Shown here piece by piece: positions 5,346-12,015 of a stretch of DNA of 12,448 bases. The translations under genes were made by a program, and so were the position numbers. Source of the stretch: SKLM01 sp041687115 (GTDB lineage Bacteria > Chloroflexota > Anaerolineae > B4-G1). The notes beneath the pieces were generated by a model. The model made no database searches and was not told where the DNA came from. It was given only the letters and a program-made list of their open reading frames with translations. Each line of letters starts with the position of its first letter. Within the stretch, counting starts at the first letter, position 1. Where the stretch lies: NCBI GenBank assembly GCA_041687115.1, contig JAWLCP010000078.1, positions 1 to 12,448 on the forward strand. Direction: 5' to 3'.

Positions 5346-7382
5346 ATGGGTATGGCGAGGGAAGAGTTGGATAAGGACAACAACTCACGGAAACTGGTCT
5401 TAGGCATAGACACTGGTGGCACGTACACCGACGGTGTGCTGCTGGATCACGATTCGCGCGAAGTCCTGGCTACACACAAGAGTCTGACCACCAAACGTGA
5501 CTTCGCTATCGGCATCGAGCGGGTGATCGAGGCCATCGATATTGACGATCCCTCGGAGATCCGCATGGTTTCTGTCTCGACCACGTTGGCGACCAACGCC
5601 ATCGCTGAGGGGAAAGGGAAGCGCGTCGCCCTCCTATTGGTGGGCTATGACCCGGACCTCATCTCGTCCTTCAACATGGGAGCGCGCTTTGCCACCCCCA
5701 ACTACTACTATTTCGATGGCGGGCATGACCTGTACGGTCGGGAGAAAAGGGAGCTGGATCTACCGGGCATCCTGGACAAGGTCAGTCAGATCAAGCGGGA
5801 TGTCGATGCCATTGCCGTCTCCAGCTACTTCAGCCCGCTGAACCCCGAGCACGAGAATCGCGTCTACGAGGCCGTATCCCGCGTGACTGATCTACCGGTC
5901 GTCCTAGGGCATCAACTCTCGACCAGATTGGGCTCCGTGGAGCGGGCCACCACAGCGGCGCTCAACGCCTCTCTGTTGGCCGTGTTGCGGGACTTCGTCA
6001 TCGCTGTGCGGCGGGCGATGGAGAACCGTCGTATCGACGCCCCCCTCATGATGGTCCGGGGCGATGGAACGCTGATGAGCGACGAGTTTGCCTCTCGAAC
6101 GCCGGTGGAGACGATCCACTCTGGCCCCGCCGCCAGCGCCATCGGTGGTCGGTTCTTATCAGGTCTCGATGACGCCCTGGTGCTCGATGTCGGGGGCACC
6201 ACCACCGATCTCGCGCTTATCGAGGGCGGAGAGGTGACCGTCAGCGAGGAGGGCGCGACGGTCGGCGACTACGAGACGGCTGTCAGTGCAGCGGATCTCT
6301 TCTCTGTCGCTCTGGGCGGAGACAGTCACATCACCCTCGATGGCGAGCAGCACATCCAGTTGGGGCCCGAGCGTGTTGTCCCTCTCGCTCACCTGGCAGC
6401 GGACCACCCCAACGTCAAGAGTCGCCTGCACGCGCTGTCACGCCGGGTCTGGTCGGAGGCCAGCCCCGACTGGCTGGAGTATTGGTTCTTGCTCCGCGAA
6501 CCGGAGGATCAGCGCCTGCTGCAGTCGGACCAGGCAAAGGAGTTGGTCAAGTTCCTGAGCAGCGGCCCGAAGCCGGTGCCTGACATTGTCGACCATCTCG
6601 GTGTGCTCCACGTGGCCCAGATTGGAGTGGACGAGCTGTGGCGCGACGAGATCACGGGCAAAGCAGGCCTCACGCCCACGGATCTGCTCCACGCCGAGGG
6701 GCGCTACACCCCGTGGGATGTCGAAGCGGCCGAGTTGGCGCTCCAGGTGTTCTCTCACTATCAGTTGAAGGAGCCTGATGAGATTCGGCAAGAGGCTTGG
6801 AGGCGGGCTGTGGAGATGATTGTCCACGCCGCAGTCACGTTCATGAGCAAGCTGACCCTGGCGCCTCCTGCCCCGGGCAAGCGGGAGCAGAATGACATGG
6901 GGCGTTGGTTCTTCTTCAACAGTATCTACGGGACCCACCCTCATCTGGAGACTCTCTTCCGGCTGCGCGAGCCCATCGTCGGTATCGGTGCGCCGGCAGG
7001 TTTCTTCCTGGAGGAGGTCGCCCGGGTGCTCCACGCGGAGTTGATCCTGGCCGAGCACCACGAGGTCGCTAACGCGCTGGGAGCTGTTGCCGGCAGCGTC
7101 ATGGCCATCGAGGAGGTCCTCGTCTATCCGCGGCTCGACAGCTCAGGCCTGGAGGTCCTCGGCTACTACGTCCAGACCAGCGAGGACCGCCGGGACTTCG
7201 ACGAGGAGAAGCTGGAGCAAGCTCTTGCCTACGCCAAGGATCTCGCTCGCGAGCGGGCGCTGGGCGCTGCGATCCGTTCCGGCGCTGACAACCCCCAGGT
7301 CGTCGTCGAGACCAAAACCGAAGGGCTCGATACGTACCGTGTCCGTGCCAGGGCGATGGGCAGCCCGCGCCTGTCGAGATGA
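5346..7382 (+). CDS. Hydantoinase/oxoprolinase A-family (HyuA-like) ASKHA ATPase, copy 1
   Basis: A protein of about 678 residues with the two phosphate-binding motifs of the HyuA group: LGIDTGGTYTDG near 19-30 (Hydant_A_N) and LDVGGTTTD near 280-288 (Hydantoinase_A). GDGTLMS, SGPAAS, GGDSH and VANALGAVAGSV are further family landmarks. Relatives with a HyuB partner hydrolyse or carboxylate substrates using ATP, but no HyuB gene is present. No cysteine is seen in the translation, so it cannot carry the iron-sulfur cluster of RamA/RACo reactivases. An open frame begins at TTG 5304, but that extension runs through the hairpin, so ATG 5346 (or 5352) is preferred. It lies 70 bases after mttB2 and is probably co-transcribed. 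A role in the methyltransferase system, for example ATP-dependent corrinoid activation, is inference; cyclic amide hydrolysis is the alternative. Confidence 0.88.
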   Translation: MGMAREELDKDNNSRKLVLGIDTGGTYTDGVLLDHDSREVLATHKSLTTKRDFAIGIERVIEAIDIDDPSEIRMVSVSTTLATNAIAEGKGKRVALLLVGYDPDLISSFNMGARFATPNYYYFDGGHDLYGREKRELDLPGILDKVSQIKRDVDAIAVSSYFSPLNPEHENRVYEAVSRVTDLPVVLGHQLSTRLGSVERATTAALNASLLAVLRDFVIAVRRAMENRRIDAPLMMVRGDGTLMSDEFASRTPVETIHSGPAASAIGGRFLSGLDDALVLDVGGTTTDLALIEGGEVTVSEEGATVGDYETAVSAADLFSVALGGDSHITLDGEQHIQLGPERVVPLAHLAADHPNVKSRLHALSRRVWSEASPDWLEYWFLLREPEDQRLLQSDQAKELVKFLSSGPKPVPDIVDHLGVLHVAQIGVDELWRDEITGKAGLTPTDLLHAEGRYTPWDVEAAELALQVFSHYQLKEPDEIRQEAWRRAVEMIVHAAVTFMSKLTLAPPAPGKREQNDMGRWFFFNSIYGTHPHLETLFRLREPIVGIGAPAGFFLEEVARVLHAELILAEHHEVANALGAVAGSVMAIEEVLVYPRLDSSGLEVLGYYVQTSEDRRDFDEEKLEQALAYAKDLARERALGAAIRSGADNPQVVVETKTEGLDTYRVRARAMGSPRLSR

Positions 7383-7439
7383 ACCGAAGCGCGAGGCCCG
7401 ACCCGTGCGCTGCGCTTCTCCAACAGCTGCGGTTGTGTC

Positions 7440-7488
7440 TTACGAATTGCGTTTTGCGGATTACGTTCTACGAATTACGTGTTACGGA
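7440..7488 (+). repeat. Array of seven in-register 7-bp units (YTRCGNN) upstream of the GntR gene
   Basis: Seven consecutive heptamers (starts 7440, 7447, 7454, 7461, 7468, 7475, 7482) fit the pattern T/C-T-A/G-C-G-N-N without a slip. The last unit merges into the Shine-Dalgarno GGAGG (7486-7490) of the regulator gene. The unit at 7433-7439 may be a decayed eighth. The array could be a regulator-binding array or a short tandemly repeated element of the genome. Confidence 0.75.
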
Positions 7489-7496
7489 GGTAGTCG

Positions 7497-8144
7497 ATGC
7501 AACTGGTGCGAGTGGATGCGCAGCGTGCCTATGATCTGATCTGGGAGAAGATCACGACGCTGGGGTTGCCTCCCGGCGCGCCAATTGACGAGCAGAGTCT
7601 GGCAGAAGAGCTCGATGTGGGCGCGATGCCCGTGCGTGAGGCACTGAAATGGCTGGCTCACGAAAACCTGGTCGAGGTCACGGACCGCCACGGCATCTAC
7701 GTCGCCGATGTCAACGTGAACGATCTTCAACAGCTCAGTGAGATGCGATTGTCCCTCGAATCTCTCAGCGCGCGTCTCGCGGCAGAGCGGGCGGAGGCCG
7801 ATGATCTGATCGTGCTCAAGGCCTTGCGTCGGGAACAAGAGGCGGTTACGCCCGAACAGAGCCGAGACCTGTTCGATCTGGACCACAAATTCCATCAGGC
7901 GGTCGCCGCGGCGGCGCACAACAAGTATCTGGCTCAGACGCTTGATCGTCTCTTTGGGCTTTCACGCCGCCTGTGGTACCTCGTCTTACCCCACCTCGAG
8001 ACTTTGTCTTCCAGCGTCGAGATGCACGTGACTTTGGTGGGGGCCATTGAGGCCGGCGACGCCGGTCGTGCCGCGGAGATCATGCACGAACACGTGAAAG
8101 AATTCTACGACGAGGTTCGCCAGATCCTTGAAGCTCAGGAGTGA
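7497..8144 (+). CDS. GntR-family transcriptional regulator, FCD (FadR) subgroup
   Basis: A 215-residue DNA-binding protein. Residues about 8-70 form the winged helix: YDLIWEKITTLGLPPGAPID, then LAEELDVGAMPVREALKWL (recognition region about 36-53) and a wing ending in HGIYVADV. Residues about 78-210 form the helical FCD ligand-binding domain. Candidate metal ligands are Asp129, His133, His177 and His199, the usual D-H-H-H pattern of metal-dependent members, which often sense carboxylates. The ATG at 7497 has GGAGG at 7486-7490, spacing 6. It sits between the two HyuA-like genes, 114 bases after hyuA1. It is a candidate regulator of the surrounding catabolic genes and perhaps of itself through the heptamer array; both roles are inferred. 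Family and subgroup are secure; the ligand is unknown. Confidence 0.92.
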   Translation: MQLVRVDAQRAYDLIWEKITTLGLPPGAPIDEQSLAEELDVGAMPVREALKWLAHENLVEVTDRHGIYVADVNVNDLQQLSEMRLSLESLSARLAAERAEADDLIVLKALRREQEAVTPEQSRDLFDLDHKFHQAVAAAAHNKYLAQTLDRLFGLSRRLWYLVLPHLETLSSSVEMHVTLVGAIEAGDAGRAAEIMHEHVKEFYDEVRQILEAQE

Positions 8145-8171
8145 ACCGTTTCGCTCGGCCTCGAGCTGCGG

Positions 8172-8837
8172 ATGATGCTTCCCGCGTCGGTAGCTTCTGG
8201 ATCCATTCGGATCATCGACGGCGGCTGTGATGGAGCTGACCGAAGGATGGGATGCGCCATGTGCGCCACTGACCCTTGCACGTTCCCCTTCTTGATTTGG
8301 GATGAACCACTGACGGGACGAAAAGGATTGGCCATCGTCCTCACCTTCGTTGGCACGGTGCTGGTGTCCGGGGTGGACGTCCTCGGGGAGGCGGACATTA
8401 CTCTCGGCGGTTTCCTCATCGGCCTGGGAATCCCCTTCACCTACGCGGGCTGGAACTTGTTCGGCAAGCGTGTGCGGGGAGACTACAATCCGGTGACCAC
8501 CTTGACCTATGGGTTTGGCTTCGGTGCTCTCGTACTGCTGCCCTTTCAGTTTCTCACGCCTCAGCCCTGGCCCGTCTCGACCGAGGCCGCTCTCTGGTTC
8601 GCCGGTTTCATCACCGTGGCGACGCTCCTTGGCTTTTCCCTCTATACATTCGCCCTTGGTCGCCTGCAGGCGAGCGTGGCCAGTATTCTGGCCATGACGG
8701 AGATTCCCATTGTCGCTGTCTATGCTTACTTCCTGCTCAACGAGCGCATGTCTCTTGATCAGATAGCAGGGGCCGCGCTGGTCATCGCGGGCGTCGTGAT
8801 GTTATCGCGCCCCAAGAGGAGGTCACGCGGGTCTTAG
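8172..8837 (+). CDS. 5'-truncated EamA/DMT-family transporter (probable pseudogene)
   Basis: The 221-residue frame holds only part of a normal ten-helix EamA permease (about 300 residues). From about residue 39 it matches the end of the first EamA domain (LIWDEPLTGRKGLAIVLTFVGTVLVSG). A complete second domain of five helices follows (about 78-98, 110-128, 140-162, 168-190, 199-213), with NERMSLDQIAGAALVIAGV near the end. The first four helices are missing. Residues 1-38 are polar, cysteine-rich and not membrane-like, and I see no good ribosome binding site before ATG 8172 or the internal ATGs at 8247 and 8259. A deletion or rearrangement next to the GntR gene probably removed the 5' end. The intact form would have exported a small metabolite or amino acid. 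The remnant could be expressed, but normal transport looks unlikely. Confidence 0.75.
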   Translation: MMLPASVASGSIRIIDGGCDGADRRMGCAMCATDPCTFPFLIWDEPLTGRKGLAIVLTFVGTVLVSGVDVLGEADITLGGFLIGLGIPFTYAGWNLFGKRVRGDYNPVTTLTYGFGFGALVLLPFQFLTPQPWPVSTEAALWFAGFITVATLLGFSLYTFALGRLQASVASILAMTEIPIVAVYAYFLLNERMSLDQIAGAALVIAGVVMLSRPKRRSRGS

Positions 8838-8914
8838 TGCATCGGACGTGCGCGACCTGGATCGTGATTCAGGCGAGCGCGTCGCGATTGCTTGGACACT
8901 TGGAGGAGGAGAGA

Positions 8915-9388
8915 ATGGTTGTCAGGACGCTGCCCATGGAGCTACTCGATCAGAAGGGCATTTCCTACCATGTTCATCGGCATGAGGAACACCAGTTCAC
9001 GGCGGAGGGTGTGGCGCAGGATCTGGGGGTGCCTGTCTCTCAGGTCGTCAAGGCCATGCTCGTGCGCTGCGACGGCAGCTGGTACGTGCTCGTGGTGGTT
9101 CCAGGCGACCAAAGGCTCAGCCTGGAGAAGGTCCAGGCCAGCGTGGGGGCGGGCAAGGTGAACTTGGCTTCGAAGCGGGAGGTGGAGCGTGTCACCGGCT
9201 ATACCGTGGGTGCTGTATCTGTGATCGGCCTCCGACAGGGGGGTGTCCTCACCTTTGTGGACCAGGGTGTCCTGAATCTGGAGCAGGTGATCATCAGCTC
9301 AGGACGTCCCGATGCCGGTCTGGCCCTCTCGCCCGATGACATGATGAAAGCCCTTGAGGGGGCTCAGGTCGGGGAGTTCTGTGAGTAG
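8915..9388 (+). CDS. YbaK/EbsC-family aminoacyl-tRNA deacylase-like protein
   Basis: A 157-residue protein of the YbaK/ProX editing-domain family, which hydrolyses mischarged aminoacyl-tRNA such as Cys-tRNA(Pro). Features include ISYHVHRHEEHQFTAEGVAQDLGVP, the invariant lysine in QVVKAMLV (Lys46), the TGYTVGAVSVIG loop (94-105) and SSGRPDAGLALSPDDM near the C-terminus. The loop reads GAVSV where most relatives have G(G/A)xSP, so specificity may differ. The frame can be extended to 8837, overlapping the EamA stop, but ATG 8915 has AGGAGG (8904-8909) at 5 bases and gives the usual family length. Its last codons overlap the start of hyuA2, so the two are probably translated together. A link to methyl transfer is not evident. 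Confidence 0.88.
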   Translation: MVVRTLPMELLDQKGISYHVHRHEEHQFTAEGVAQDLGVPVSQVVKAMLVRCDGSWYVLVVVPGDQRLSLEKVQASVGAGKVNLASKREVERVTGYTVGAVSVIGLRQGGVLTFVDQGVLNLEQVIISSGRPDAGLALSPDDMMKALEGAQVGEFCE

Positions 9389-11357
9389 ATCGAAGGTTGT
9401 CCTGGGGGTCGACACCGGCGGGACGTACACGGACGCGGCGCTGGTCGATCACGAGACGGGCCGCGTGTTGGCCGGCGCCAAAGCGCTGACCACGCGCCAC
9501 GACCTCTCCATCGGCATTCGGCGGGCTATCGAGGCGGTGCTCGATCAGGGGGTGGTGCCACCTGATGACGTACACCTTGTCGCCTTCTCGACGACGCTGG
9601 CCACCAATGCGATCGTCGAGGGGCAGGGACGGCCCGTTGGGCTGTTGCTCATCGGGTACGATCAGGATTTGGTTCAGCGCTACGAGTTCGAGCGTGAGCT
9701 GGCAACCGAGCGTTTCGCCTACGTCGACGGGGGGCATGATGTGGTGGGGGAGGAGGTGGAGCCATTGGACGAGGACGCAGCTCGCCAGGCTATCCTGGCC
9801 TGGAGGGACGACGTAGAGGGCCTCGCAGTGTCAGCCTTCTTCGGCGTCTATAACCCCAGCCACGAGCTGCGCGTGAAAGCCTTGGTCGAGGAGCTGACCG
9901 ATCTGCCTGTCACCTGCGGTCACGAGCTGACTAGCCGCCTGGATTCAGTGCGCCGGGCCACGACGGCGGCTCTCAACGCCCAATTGATCCCCTTGCTTCA
10001 GGGATTGATGGCTACCCTTCGCCAGACCCTTGACCAGCTGGGGATTCCGGCCCCCTTGATGGTGGTTAAGGGCGACGGATCCCTGGTGCGGGCCGAGTGG
10101 GCGATGCAGCGGCCCATCGAGACAATCCTGTCCGGCCCTGCTGCCAGCGTGGTCGGGGCCTGGCAGCTGGCCGAGCGTCGGGATGTCTGGACCGTAGACG
10201 TGGGCGGCACGACGACCGACATCGCGGCCTTGCACGACGGGCGCCCCCGACTGAACCCGGAGGGTGCGCGCGTGGGTGGGTGGCGGACGATGGTCGAGGC
10301 AGCCGATGCTCACACCGTGGGGCTGGGCGGCGACAGTCACGTCCGCCTGAACGGCGGCAATCTGGTTCTTGGTCCGCGGCGCGCTATCCCCTTGTGCCTT
10401 CTGGCGAGTCAGTACCCGGAAGTTGTGGACAAGCTCCAGATGCAGGAGCAGGAGAAGAGGGGCGGGCGGATCGGCCAGCTCATCGTCGCGCAACGCTGGA
10501 ACGCTCCGGGCCTCTCAGGCGAGAAGAGGTCTCTCCTGCGGAGCCTGAGGGGCGGCCCTCGCCTCATGACCGAGCTGGCGGCGGAGGGTCCGCTTTACGC
10601 TCAATGGGTGAAGGGTCTGGAGGCTGGACAGGTCGTGCTGCGCTCTGCCTTCACCCCGACCGATGCCCTGCACGCCCTAGGCCGCCTCGATCTGTGGGAC
10701 GCTGAGGCATCTTCCATTGGGGCCCGGATGTTGGCCAGGCAGGCGAACCTCTCCCCCCAGGCGTTCTGCGAGTGGGTGATTGAGGCTGTGTCAGATCGCA
10801 TCTCCAAGGCGTTGGTGACCAAGATCCTCAGCGACGAGGGGACACTGCCTGTCTGGGAGGACGAGCCGGCGGCGGAGGAAATGCTGCGCCGCGCGCTCGG
10901 GTGCAGACCTGATACCGACCTGGGCTGCCAGATGAGTTTGCGTCAGCCCCTGGTGGCGATCGGAGCGCCGGTGGAGGCGTACATGCCTCGCGTGGCCCAG
11001 CAGTTGAACACCGAGTTGGTCATTCCATCCCACGCGCGGGTGGCGAACGCGGTCGGTGCGGTGACTGGCAGCGTGGTGCAGCAGATTCGTGTGACGATAC
11101 AGCCGTTGGGTGAGGATCAGTTCCGCCTCCACCTACCCGATGGCGTGTACGACTCTTCCGCGCTGGCTGAGTGTGTACGCTATGCCGAGGAGACGATGAC
11201 CGAAAAGGCGGAGGCGATGGCCCGACGGGCCGGCGCTCACCACATCGAGGTGCGGATCGAGCGTGAGGATAAAACCGCGCCCGTTCGAGGCGATCGTATC
11301 TACCTCGGATCGGAGATGACCTTTACGGCGGTGGGACGGCCCATCCTGGCAGCATAA
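9381..11357 (+). CDS. Hydantoinase/oxoprolinase A-family (HyuA-like) ASKHA ATPase, copy 2
   Basis: A protein of about 658 residues, paralogous to the product of 5346-7382 over its length. It has the N-terminal phosphate motif LGVDTGGTYTDA, the second motif VDVGGTTTDIA, and GDGSLVR, SGPAAS, GGDSHVRLNGG and VANAVGAVTGSV. Six scattered cysteines are present with no CxxC pair, so no iron-sulfur or zinc site is visible. The frame opens at TTG 9354, but GTG 9381 is the better start: GGGGAG (9371-9376) precedes it by 4 bases and the ATPase motif then begins a few residues in. GTG 9381 lies inside the last codons of the YbaK gene (8-base overlap), suggesting translational coupling. No HyuB gene follows. 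It may work with one of the two MttB/MttC pairs or form a heteromer with copy 1; both ideas are inference. Confidence 0.88.
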   Translation: MSRSKVVLGVDTGGTYTDAALVDHETGRVLAGAKALTTRHDLSIGIRRAIEAVLDQGVVPPDDVHLVAFSTTLATNAIVEGQGRPVGLLLIGYDQDLVQRYEFERELATERFAYVDGGHDVVGEEVEPLDEDAARQAILAWRDDVEGLAVSAFFGVYNPSHELRVKALVEELTDLPVTCGHELTSRLDSVRRATTAALNAQLIPLLQGLMATLRQTLDQLGIPAPLMVVKGDGSLVRAEWAMQRPIETILSGPAASVVGAWQLAERRDVWTVDVGGTTTDIAALHDGRPRLNPEGARVGGWRTMVEAADAHTVGLGGDSHVRLNGGNLVLGPRRAIPLCLLASQYPEVVDKLQMQEQEKRGGRIGQLIVAQRWNAPGLSGEKRSLLRSLRGGPRLMTELAAEGPLYAQWVKGLEAGQVVLRSAFTPTDALHALGRLDLWDAEASSIGARMLARQANLSPQAFCEWVIEAVSDRISKALVTKILSDEGTLPVWEDEPAAEEMLRRALGCRPDTDLGCQMSLRQPLVAIGAPVEAYMPRVAQQLNTELVIPSHARVANAVGAVTGSVVQQIRVTIQPLGEDQFRLHLPDGVYDSSALAECVRYAEETMTEKAEAMARRAGAHHIEVRIEREDKTAPVRGDRIYLGSEMTFTAVGRPILAA

Positions 11358-11390
11358 CGCAGCTACCGGGTCTCAACGCTTTGGTAATGA

Positions 11391-11432
11391 GAACCCCGGA
11401 TCATCGCAAGCACAGCGGTGAAACCGGGGTTC
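11391..11432 (+). terminator. Long hairpin between convergent hyuA2 and mscL, possible bidirectional terminator
   Basis: GAACCCCGG (11391-11399) pairs with CCGGGGTTC (11424-11432). After a small A/AA internal loop, TCATCGC (11401-11407) pairs with GCGGTGA (11415-11421, one T-G wobble) around loop AAGCACA. It lies 33 bases after the hyuA2 stop and 33 bases beyond the 3' end of mscL on the opposite strand. No T-run follows in either direction, so strong intrinsic termination is not certain. Confidence 0.55.
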
Positions 11433-11465
11433 GTGTCGGTGTTTCAGTCTCCGTGGTGTGTCATC

Positions 11466-11903
11466 TCACGCTGCGTCTAGCTCGGCCGTGCAGTGCGGGC
11501 AGCGTGCGGCTCCCATCGGGATCGTGGACAGGCAGTACGGACACTCCTTCGTCGTCGGCTCGGCTGGTTCCTCCTGACGTTGCAGCTTATTGACCTGACG
11601 CACGACCAGGAAGAGGGCAAACGCGATAATGACGAAGTCGATGATCGTATTGATGAACAGGCCGTAGTTGATGGTAACTGCTCCCGCCTCCTCCGCCGCT
11701 GCCAGCGTCCCATAGCGCCCGTCTGACAGAGTGATGAAGAGATTCGAGAAGTCTGTGTTCCCCAGCAGCATCGCGATGGGTGGCATAAGGATGTCGCTGA
11801 CGAACGAGCTGACGATCTCACCGAACGCTGCGCCGATGATGACGCCGATGGCAAGGTCGACTACGCTTCCGCGCAGGGCGAATTCCTTGAACTCCTCAAA
11901 CAT
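11466..11903 (-). CDS. mscL: Large-conductance mechanosensitive channel MscL with C-terminal zinc-ribbon-like tail
   Basis: A 145-residue inner-membrane channel that opens under membrane tension to release solutes during osmotic downshock. The N-terminal amphipathic helix and first membrane helix are MFEEFKEFALRGSVVDLAIGVIIGAAFGEIV and onward (to about 40); the second membrane helix is about 78-102. The periplasmic loop includes DGRYGTLAAAEEAGAVTINYG. Instead of the short charged helix of E. coli MscL, the C-terminus has two CxxC pairs (Cys121, Cys124, Cys135, Cys138), a zinc-ribbon-like knuckle. The ATG at 11903-11901 is preceded by AAGGAGG (complement of 11909-11915) at 5 bases. It is transcribed toward hyuA2, so it is not part of the methyltransferase operon. 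Osmotic stress is a loose thematic link to betaine use, but adjacency may be accidental. Confidence 0.95.
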   Translation of the reverse strand: MFEEFKEFALRGSVVDLAIGVIIGAAFGEIVSSFVSDILMPPIAMLLGNTDFSNLFITLSDGRYGTLAAAEEAGAVTINYGLFINTIIDFVIIAFALFLVVRQVNKLQRQEEPAEPTTKECPYCLSTIPMGAARCPHCTAELDAA

Positions 11904-12015
11904 TTTTTCCTCCTTATCTCAGTATGGCTGCGTTAGCCAGCACGCCGAGTACGCAAAATGCTCTGCATAAGTCAACCCATCGTTGGCAAAGCCTTTTCTA
12001 TCTTCTGCTCAATCC

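Noticed and set aside
6438..7061. 207-residue open frame on the - strand
   Set aside because: It is a shadow of the HyuA-like gene on the + strand, with low-complexity composition and no family features.
7383..7439. Promoter for the GntR gene
   Set aside because: No pair of -35 and -10 hexamers with acceptable spacing was found by eye; the region before the heptamer array shows nothing else.
11985..11997. GGC-AAA-GCC followed by TTTT as an intrinsic terminator
   Set aside because: The stem is only three pairs, and the T-run is on the strand opposite to transcription of mscL and murJ.
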